A stretch of 64,000 bases of DNA from Rhodoligotrophos sp. CJ14 (GTDB taxonomy: Bacteria; Pseudomonadota; Alphaproteobacteria; Rhizobiales; Im1), in contig NZ_CP133319.1 in NCBI RefSeq assembly GCF_038811545.1, forward strand, positions 3,918,001 to 3,982,000, written 5' to 3'. The notes beneath the pieces were generated by a model. That model had not been told where the DNA came from. It did no database searches and saw only the letters and a list, made by a program, of their open reading frames with translations. The position numbers were made by a program, and so were the translations under genes. Below, piece after piece: positions 26,155-33,053 of the stretch; position 1 is the stretch's first letter; the number at the start of each line of letters is the position of its first letter.

Positions 26155-27396
26155 ATGTGGGCGCGAACTCAACTAAAGATTGGCTGGCGCGACCTCCTGG
26201 CAGGTGCATCTTATGGCCTCCTTCCCGCCAATCGGGACCGTAAGGCGCAGGAAGTCGAGAGCTACTGGTCTAACGGTCGTGAAGTCATGGCGGCCTATTC
26301 TGTGCGCTCTGGCTTTCATCTCCTCTTGAGCGCGCTCGACCTGAAGCCGGGTGATGAGATCCTCTTTTCCGCGCTGAATGTGCGCGGCATGGTGCGGATA
26401 GTGGATTGGCACGATCTCGTAGCCGTTCCGATCGACCTTGATATCGCTCATATGGGCCCATCCCTCGAGCGCTTGCGGCGGGCGATAACGCCCCGCTCGA
26501 AGGTGCTGGTTGTGGCGCATCTCTTTGGCACCCATCTTGATCTTGATCCGATCTTCGATCTTGCCAGGGAACAGGGCCTCCTGATCGTTGAGGACTGTGC
26601 CCAGGCCTTCGCCGGCCAGAACTATCCCGGTCATCCCAAGGCGGATGTTTCCATGTTCTCCTTTGGCCCGTTGAAAACCGCCACCGCCTTGGGCGGCGCG
26701 CTGATATCGGTGCGGGATCCGGCTCTGGCGCGACGCATGCGCCAGATTCAGGCGGGCTGGCCCGTCCAGCCGGAAAAAGCGCAGCTGAAGCGTGTGGCCC
26801 AGTTCGCGGGCCTGAAAGTGATCACCTCTCGCACCATCATGGGCCTGATCTATCGCTTCTTCCATGCTCGCGGCCAAGACTACGAGGACGCGGTCAGTGA
26901 GCGGGTGCGTAATGTCGCCAACTTGAAGAAGAAGAACAACCTGGAATACCAGCCGTCCTATGCAATGCTCGCACTGATGGACCGGCGCATCAGAACATTC
27001 AAGGACGACGTCTTGAAGGAGCGCGCCGACTGCGGCGAGCGCCTGCGCAAATATCTCGGCGATGCCGTGGTGATGCCCGGCCAGGCCAATGCTTATTGCG
27101 ATTACTGGGTCTTCCCCATTCTCGTCGACAACCCTCGCGCCTTCATTGAGGAGCTGCGGGCTGAAGGTTTCGACGGCGCCAATCTACCGCGCTCCCAGGC
27201 CGTTTCCGCACCGGAGGACCGGCCGGAGCTCGAGCCGAGCATCGCCGCGCAGGCCCTCTCCGACCTCATTGTGCTGCCATGTTATCCCGGCATGCCGGAT
27301 GCGGAGCTGAAGCGCCAGGCCGAAGTGGTGCGCCGGATCGCGGCGAAGGTTGGCACGGCCCGCACCTCCGCCTATCGGGATGCCGTTCCCCAGTGA
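26155..27396 (+). CDS. DegT/DnrJ/EryC1-family PLP aminotransferase
   Basis: A 413-residue aspartate-aminotransferase-fold enzyme. Lys174 in SFGPLKTATALGGA is the PLP-binding residue and Asp147 in IVEDCAQAF contacts the pyridine ring. Family members mostly transaminate keto-sugars or scyllo-inosose, for polysaccharide or aminocyclitol synthesis. It is divergent from the hydroxylase and next to the sphingolipid locus; an amino-sugar or aminocyclitol headgroup would explain it, but no sugar dehydratase or epimerase partner is nearby. It could also belong to an unrelated surface glycan. The ATG at 26155 is used; the first ~25 residues are atypical for the family, so an internal start is possible. 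Confidence 0.82.
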   Translation: MWARTQLKIGWRDLLAGASYGLLPANRDRKAQEVESYWSNGREVMAAYSVRSGFHLLLSALDLKPGDEILFSALNVRGMVRIVDWHDLVAVPIDLDIAHMGPSLERLRRAITPRSKVLVVAHLFGTHLDLDPIFDLAREQGLLIVEDCAQAFAGQNYPGHPKADVSMFSFGPLKTATALGGALISVRDPALARRMRQIQAGWPVQPEKAQLKRVAQFAGLKVITSRTIMGLIYRFFHARGQDYEDAVSERVRNVANLKKKNNLEYQPSYAMLALMDRRIRTFKDDVLKERADCGERLRKYLGDAVVMPGQANAYCDYWVFPILVDNPRAFIEELRAEGFDGANLPRSQAVSAPEDRPELEPSIAAQALSDLIVLPCYPGMPDAELKRQAEVVRRIAAKVGTARTSAYRDAVPQ

Positions 27397-27409
27397 GATG
27401 GCGGCGCGC

Positions 27410-28342
27410 CTAAACTGCCGGTTCGATCGCCTTGGGCGCCCGCGCGCGGGGGTTGCTGACCATGGCCACCCCCACTGCGGCCACACCCATGCCGATCCAG
27501 GCGATCAGCGGCATGGTTTCGGATAGGATCATCCATGAGAGGACCGCGGCGACCGGCGGCACGAGGAAGAAGAGGGCGGAAACCTTGGAGGCCTCGCCGC
27601 GGCGCACCAGCATGAGCAGCAGCGATATGGCGATGATGGAATTGCCGATCACCAGATAGGCGAGCACGGCCGCAAGCGGTATCGTCCATTCCACATGCAG
27701 ATCGCCCAGAAACCAGGCGATAGGCGCCATGCCGACCACGCCCACCGCACATTGCACGAGATTGGCTGTGATCAGGTGCTGCTTGGAGCCGAATCGCTTC
27801 TCGTAAAGCGTGGTCGCAGTCATGGCCAACAGGGCACCGAATGCGCAGGCGATGCCCACCGTTGAATTGGCCTCGACACTGGAGCGCGACAGAATGACCA
27901 GGGCCGCGCCCGCAAGCCCGAGGACGAGCCCCAGCCAATGAATCAGCGTGACCCGTTCCGCGGCCGACCATGGCGCGAATAGGCCCACCAGAATGGGCTG
28001 CATCGAGAGGATCAGCGCCAGCGCTCCCGCGGAAAGCCCGAACGCGACGCTGGAATAGGCCAGCGAGAAATACATCACCTGCAGCATGAACCCGGTGATG
28101 GCCAGGTGGAACCACTGCCAGCCGGTCCTGGGCAAGGGCGGCCGCGCGATCACGTAAACCGGCAGCAGCACTGCCACGATCAGCACATAGCGCAGGAAGA
28201 GCAGCATGAACGGATCGGCATATTCGATGCCGATCTTCATCGCTGGAAACCCCCCGGACCAGAGCAGGAGGAAGATGAACGGAGCAAAAGCAAGCCAGAC
28301 TGGCCGAGCGACGTCATTGCTGGCTGTTGAGGATGCGGTCAT
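27410..28342 (-). CDS. EamA/DMT-family transporter
   Basis: A 310-residue inner-membrane protein with ten hydrophobic segments in two EamA repeats (starting WLAFAPFIFLLLWSGGFPAMK and, in the second half, VGIACAFGALLAMTATTLYEKRF). ATG 28342 is chosen; the frame upstream is not membrane-like. Members export amino acids and related metabolites; the substrate cannot be told. It is convergent with the DegT gene, 13 bases away. The 247 bases upstream, to the NUDIX gene, show no other feature I can support. Confidence 0.88.
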   Translation of the reverse strand: MTASSTASNDVARPVWLAFAPFIFLLLWSGGFPAMKIGIEYADPFMLLFLRYVLIVAVLLPVYVIARPPLPRTGWQWFHLAITGFMLQVMYFSLAYSSVAFGLSAGALALILSMQPILVGLFAPWSAAERVTLIHWLGLVLGLAGAALVILSRSSVEANSTVGIACAFGALLAMTATTLYEKRFGSKQHLITANLVQCAVGVVGMAPIAWFLGDLHVEWTIPLAAVLAYLVIGNSIIAISLLLMLVRRGEASKVSALFFLVPPVAAVLSWMILSETMPLIAWIGMGVAAVGVAMVSNPRARAPKAIEPAV

Positions 28343-28589
28343 AAGTATCGGACTACCTTCAGGCTGTGCTGACCTTCTTGCTTGTCTTTGTTCCGTGCAG
28401 CCGCATCCGCTGGAATGGCCACAAATGAGCCCGCAGGCTAACCTTCCATTCGCCCGATGGCGGTAGGAAGCCGTGGCGTCTCTGCGGTGCAGTCTCGCTG
28501 TGCGGGCTCCGCGCACGCAAGCAGATTTGTGTGCTTGCATAGCTGGGTTGCATGGACGCAGGATCTGCTTCTGATTTGCGAGGTACAGC

Positions 28590-29063
28590 GTGTCATCTCT
28601 TCCGGGCCCGCTCGCGCGTCTTCTTGCCCGTACAGTGCTCCACCCCCTTCATCGGCTGCGGCGCGGCGCGACCTTAGGCATTCGGGTGATGCTGGTGGAC
28701 GACGCCGGACGCGTGCTTCTGGTCAAGCACACTTATGTTCCCGGCTGGATGCTGCCCGGTGGCGGCGTCGAGCACGGACAGACCTGCCTCGATGCCGTTC
28801 GGTGCGAGCTCGACGAGGAAGTCGGTGTAACCCTGCTCGAGCCACCCCGGCTCATTGGTATTCTCGCCAATTTCGCCCGCCAGCCTGGAGATCACGTGGC
28901 GCTCTATTACGCCCACAAATGGCGCCAGCGGCCGGTCGTCTCACCGGAAATTGCCGCCTCTGGTCTCTTTTCCTTGCGCGACCTCCCGCCGGATGCCTCT
29001 CCTGCAACCCGCCGCCGGGTGGCCGAATATCTCGGCGAGACACCCTTGGCGGAGCATTGGTAA
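28590..29063 (+). CDS. NUDIX hydrolase with an altered Nudix box
   Basis: A 157-residue protein, GTG start at 28590. The Nudix box reads GGGVEHGQTCLDAVRCELDE then EVGV. The catalytic glutamates of the ExxEE part are present, but the first box glutamate is Gln and the arginine of the RE pair is Cys. It may still hydrolyse a nucleoside diphosphate derivative with reduced or altered activity. The N-terminal basic region (LARLLARTVLHPLHRLRRG) may be amphipathic. It ends seven bases before the convergent glutathionyl-hydroquinone reductase gene. Confidence 0.8.
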   Translation: MSSLPGPLARLLARTVLHPLHRLRRGATLGIRVMLVDDAGRVLLVKHTYVPGWMLPGGGVEHGQTCLDAVRCELDEEVGVTLLEPPRLIGILANFARQPGDHVALYYAHKWRQRPVVSPEIAASGLFSLRDLPPDASPATRRRVAEYLGETPLAEHW

Positions 29064-29070
29064 TCCCGGA

Positions 29071-30051
29071 TCACGCGAGGTGATCGCGGCCGGCTGGGCT
29101 CGTGAAGTCGAGCTCCGGCCCCACTGGCACGATGCCGGTCGGATTGATGGTCCGGTGGCTGCCGTAATAATGCAGCTTGATATGCGCAAGGTTCACCGTT
29201 TCGGCGACACCCGGGACCTGATAGAGGTCGCGCACATAGCCGGAAAGGGCAGGATAGTCTGAGATCCGGCGCTTGTTGCACTTGAAATGTCCGAAATAGA
29301 CGGCGTCGAACCGCACCAGTGTGGTGAACAGGCGCCAATCCGCTTCGGTAAGCTGATGCCCCACCAGATAGCGCTGCTTGGCGAGCCCGGCATCCAGCCG
29401 GTCGAGCGTCTCGAACAGGGCGCGATAAGCCTCTTCATAGGCCGCTTGCGTCGTGGCAAAGCCGGCCCGGTAGACACCATTGTTCACGGCGCCATAGACA
29501 CGGTCATCCACCTCATCGATCTCGGCTCGCAGCGCTGCTGGGTAGAAATCGAGCCTGTTGTCAGTCAGCTCATCGAATGCCGAGTTGAACATCCGAATGA
29601 TTTCGGATGACTCATTGTTGACGATCGTGGCGCGCTGCTTGTCCCAGAGCACCGGCACGGTCACGCGGCCGGTATAGTGAGGGTCGGCCCTGAGATAGAC
29701 CTCGTAGAGCCGCTCGGCCCCATTGATGGCATCAGGGATGGCGCCGGCGCGGTCTGAGAAGACCCAGCCTTGCTCCAGCATGAGCGGATCGACAATGGAC
29801 AGGCTCACGTGATCGGTGAGGCCCTTGAGCTTGCGGAAGATCAGCGTGCGGTGCGCCCATGGGCAGGCCAGCGACACATAAAGGTGATAGCGCCCGCTCT
29901 CTGCCGCAAAGCCGCCAGCCCCGCTCGCCCCGGGCTCGCCATCGCGGGTCACCCAGTTCCGAAATGACGAGGGCTTGCGCTCGAAAGCACCGCCGGTCGA
30001 GCGGGTGTCGTACCAGACATCCTGCCATTTTCCGTCAACCAGCATTCCCAT
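29071..30051 (-). CDS. Glutathionyl-hydroquinone reductase (Xi-class GST)
   Basis: A 326-residue protein of the YqjG/ECM4 group. The nucleophile Cys63 lies in SLACPWAHR, the N-terminal part has the SSFRNWVT segment typical of the group, and the C-terminal half has the GST helical domain (LTEADWRLFTTLVRFD). The enzyme uses glutathione to reduce glutathionyl-hydroquinones to hydroquinones in the cytoplasm, a detoxification or recycling step. It stands alone; length matches the family. Confidence 0.93.
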   Translation of the reverse strand: MGMLVDGKWQDVWYDTRSTGGAFERKPSSFRNWVTRDGEPGASGAGGFAAESGRYHLYVSLACPWAHRTLIFRKLKGLTDHVSLSIVDPLMLEQGWVFSDRAGAIPDAINGAERLYEVYLRADPHYTGRVTVPVLWDKQRATIVNNESSEIIRMFNSAFDELTDNRLDFYPAALRAEIDEVDDRVYGAVNNGVYRAGFATTQAAYEEAYRALFETLDRLDAGLAKQRYLVGHQLTEADWRLFTTLVRFDAVYFGHFKCNKRRISDYPALSGYVRDLYQVPGVAETVNLAHIKLHYYGSHRTINPTGIVPVGPELDFTSPAGRDHLA

Positions 30052-30307
30052 GGGACCACTACCCTCCTATATCTCACTTTACCTGGGTCGGCTCTCATGA
30101 TATGAGCGCCATCCTTGTCGACCAAAAGGCTCGTTCCATGCTTGGCATGCTGCCGGTGACATTGCGACGACGATCCGAGGGCCGCGCGGAAACACCGCGC
30201 CGGCGTCCATAATCCGTCGCGTCCGGCACGAGCACCCGATTTCATCGTTATAGGGCTGTCCGTGCGGGAGCGCGATGCTTCCGCAATGCCTTATGGGACA
30301 CCCCGAG

Positions 30308-30898
30308 ATGAACGCTCTCATCCCTCTGACGCTGAAGCCGCAGCTGCCTCATGACCACGCCGCAGTCGAGGCCCTGCTCGACCGCGCCTTCGGGCTTGGA
30401 CGCCACACCAAGACCTCCTACCGGCTGCGCGAGGGAGAAAGCCCCGTCGCCGAACTGTGCAGGGTCGCCTGGTTTTCTAGCGAGATTGTCGGCTCTATCT
30501 GCTATTCGCCTTTGAAGATCGGCGAGAAGGGAACGGATGCCCTGCTGCTGGGTCCTTTGGCGGTCAGCCCCGACCTGCAGAATTGCGGCATAGGCATGAA
30601 GCTGATGCAGGCGACCCTGGTTGATGCGGCGACCCTTGGGCACAGGCTGGTCATCCTCGTGGGCGATCAGCCCTATTATGCCCGAGTGGGCTTTGCCAAG
30701 GTGCCGGAAGGCCGGATCATCCTTCCAGGACCGGTTGATCCCGACCGGCTGCTCTATCGCGAGCTTGTGCCCCATGCCTTCGATGCGGTGAGCGGTCTCG
30801 TGCTCGGCCCGAACCGCTGGGAGGAGGTCTATGGGGATGCCGCACCTGCAGCTCTGGACGGCCGGCTCGCCCGCCTTCATCAACCGGCGAGCGCCTAG
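30308..30898 (+). CDS. GNAT N-acetyltransferase (YhbS-like)
   Basis: A 196-residue acetyltransferase starting at ATG 30308 (MNALIPLTL); ATG 30275 would add eleven residues. The acetyl-CoA site is LLGPLAVSPDLQNCGIGMKLM, with NCGIG in place of the usual RGxG, followed by VILVGDQPYYARVGF, typical of YhbS-type proteins. Substrate unknown. It is convergent with the membrane protein gene at 30935, with a palindromic repeat in the gap. Confidence 0.85.
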   Translation: MNALIPLTLKPQLPHDHAAVEALLDRAFGLGRHTKTSYRLREGESPVAELCRVAWFSSEIVGSICYSPLKIGEKGTDALLLGPLAVSPDLQNCGIGMKLMQATLVDAATLGHRLVILVGDQPYYARVGFAKVPEGRIILPGPVDPDRLLYRELVPHAFDAVSGLVLGPNRWEEVYGDAAPAALDGRLARLHQPASA

Positions 30899-30929
30899 AG
30901 CGCTTTCGAGCGAAAAGCGGAAACGCTCT
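30897..30929. repeat. Short palindromic repeat, AGAGCGCTTTC...GAAACGCTCT
   Basis: Almost perfect dyad with a short centre (GAGCGAAAAGCG) between convergent genes. The left arm and the following TCGAGCGAA match the copies at 46941 and 59987, but the ACCGGTT core is missing, so this is a shortened form. The hairpin may also act as a bidirectional terminator. Confidence 0.55.
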
Positions 30930-30934
30930 ATAGG

Positions 30935-33034
30935 TCAGCGTCCTTCCCGATACCAGGTGAGCCCCATCGCGCCGAGGAGCAGCGCCAGCGCGAGCAACGT
31001 CGAGAACAATGGCACCTCGGTCACCTCACGTAGGCGATAGGCGCCATTGTCCCTGAGCCCGAGCCAGCCTGACCCGCTGGCCACGCGGCCCTCGGCCACC
31101 TTCCGCAGCCGCGGCACCGTGATGTCCTCGCCTGCGCGATCGGCCAGCCAATAGAGCCCGCCACCCGTAGCCGACGTGACAGGCTTGAGCTTATCCTCCG
31201 TCGCTGCGATTTCCGCAGCCTCCTTCGGGTCGGGGCTGCCGACCGCCGCAACCGACTCAATCTTGCCGTCGCTCAACCGGTGCAGGCCGACTTCGCTCAC
31301 CGGCACCTCGCCGCGCCACAAGCCTGGCTCAATCTCGGCGAGCTTGGCAGTGAGCTTCGCGCCCGAGGGCGTGGTGACGGTCACCTCGTTCACCGTGTCG
31401 GCCATGGTGCGCCGCTCGATGATGAGCCGGTTGCCGTCATGGCGCCCGATCAACGCCTCTTCCTCGAGGTCCGGCTCCTTCATCAGCCAATGCGCTAGCC
31501 GGCGCAGCAGCTCCGACTGAGGCCCGCCGCCGTCGTAGCCCCGCGCCCACAGCCAGGCATGATCCGAGAGCAGCTGGGCGACGCGGCCCTCGCGATAGCG
31601 CGAGAGGATCATCAACGGCTTGTTCTGCGGACCGGACATGACCGCTTCGCCGCTCATCTGGTCCACATCGATCAGGCGGAACCAGTGTCCCCAATGCGGA
31701 GGCGACTGCTCCGATCCAGGCAAGTCCCGAGTGACGGGATGCCGCTTGCCCTGCTCGGTGATTTCCGGCCGGAAAGGTTCGACGGTGACGCCGCCCGTCG
31801 GCGCGCTCGGCAGCACCGTGGAAAGCGGTGAGCGGTAGAGGCTCAAAGGAGAGGCATAATCGGGTCCCGCCGCCAGCAGCACCGCGCCGCCCCGCTCCAC
31901 ATAGGAGACCACATTGGCGAGATAGATGGCCGGCAGCACGCCGCGCCGCTGATAGCGGTCAAAGATGATCAGGTCAAAATCATCGAGTTTCTCAGAGAAA
32001 AGCTCGCGCGTTGGGAACGCGATCAGCGATAGCTCGCCGATGGGCGTGCCATCCTGCTTCTCCGGTGGCCTGAGAATGGTGAAATGCACGAGATCAACCG
32101 AGGCATCCGCCTTGAGCAGGTTACGCCAGGTGCGCTCGCCCGGATGCGGCTCACCCGACACCAGCAGCACCCGCAGCCGGTCCCGCACGCCCTTGGTCTC
32201 GACGATCGCGCTATTGTTCTGAAGGGACAGCTCATTCTCGAGCGGTGCGGCCTTGAGCTCTGTCAGGGTGAGGCCGCCTCGCGACAGCGTGATCGGCAAC
32301 TCGACCGACTGCCCCACTGAGACCGTAAGATCCCGCATCGCCTCGCCATTGACGGTCACGGCGACATCGACCTGTCCGTCCTGCGGAATGTCCCGCCCGG
32401 TTTGCTCGACACGGAACTTGATGATCTGCCGTTCGCCGACAATGCCGAACCGGGGCGCCTGCTCGATGACGATCCGACGGTCGCGCTCATCGCGATTGCC
32501 GGTGATCAGCGCATGCACCGGGCCGTTATAGCCCTGCGTCGCCACATTCTGAGGCACGTCATGGACCTGCCCGTCGGTGATCAGGATCGCGCCTGCGAAC
32601 CGGTCTGGCGGGATCTCCGACATGGCCGAATTGAGGCCCGTGAACAACTGTGTTCCCTGCTCGGCGCTGCTGAGTCCGGACTGAACCGTCACCTTCCTGA
32701 TTTCGAGATCAGGGATGCTGCGGGCCGCTTCCTCTACAGCGGCTGCTGCGGCTTGGCTGCGACTCTGCCGCTCGCCAATATGTTGGCTCTGGCTGTCATC
32801 CACCACCACGACCGCGATATCGGAGAGCTTGTCGCGCTCCTCCCGCCGGGCGGAAGGATTGAGCAGCGTCAGGAGCAGCAATGCCAGCATGCCAAGGCGC
32901 AGCAGCCCGCCGCGCGCCCTCGAGACCAAGGCCAGCAACACCACCACGGCGCCGATCCCGCCCAGCACCGCAATGATCCAGAGCGGGACGAGGGGAGACC
33001 AGGAAAAGGCGAGATCGAACGGAAGGCCGTTCAT
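30935..33034 (-). CDS. Large membrane protein with amidotransferase-like domain, last gene of the MoxR operon
   Basis: A 699-residue protein. ATG 33034 gives MNGLPFDLAFSWSPLVPLW; the longer frame overlaps the upstream gene. Two membrane helices sit in the first ~60 residues, followed by a VWA-like beta strand region (DIAVVVVDDSQSQHIG). A class-I glutamine-amidotransferase-like region follows near 300-430 (RLRVLLVSGEPHPGERTW, DLIIFDRYQRRGVLP), and a final helix ends the protein (VPLFSTLLALALLLGAMGL). No catalytic Cys is obvious in the amidotransferase-like part, so it is probably structural. Such proteins accompany moxR-DUF58-batA clusters in alphaproteobacteria; their role is not established. 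Confidence 0.75.
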   Translation of the reverse strand: MNGLPFDLAFSWSPLVPLWIIAVLGGIGAVVVLLALVSRARGGLLRLGMLALLLLTLLNPSARREERDKLSDIAVVVVDDSQSQHIGERQSRSQAAAAAVEEAARSIPDLEIRKVTVQSGLSSAEQGTQLFTGLNSAMSEIPPDRFAGAILITDGQVHDVPQNVATQGYNGPVHALITGNRDERDRRIVIEQAPRFGIVGERQIIKFRVEQTGRDIPQDGQVDVAVTVNGEAMRDLTVSVGQSVELPITLSRGGLTLTELKAAPLENELSLQNNSAIVETKGVRDRLRVLLVSGEPHPGERTWRNLLKADASVDLVHFTILRPPEKQDGTPIGELSLIAFPTRELFSEKLDDFDLIIFDRYQRRGVLPAIYLANVVSYVERGGAVLLAAGPDYASPLSLYRSPLSTVLPSAPTGGVTVEPFRPEITEQGKRHPVTRDLPGSEQSPPHWGHWFRLIDVDQMSGEAVMSGPQNKPLMILSRYREGRVAQLLSDHAWLWARGYDGGGPQSELLRRLAHWLMKEPDLEEEALIGRHDGNRLIIERRTMADTVNEVTVTTPSGAKLTAKLAEIEPGLWRGEVPVSEVGLHRLSDGKIESVAAVGSPDPKEAAEIAATEDKLKPVTSATGGGLYWLADRAGEDITVPRLRKVAEGRVASGSGWLGLRDNGAYRLREVTEVPLFSTLLALALLLGAMGLTWYREGR

Positions 33035-33053
33035 GAGCAACCAGACCCTTTCG

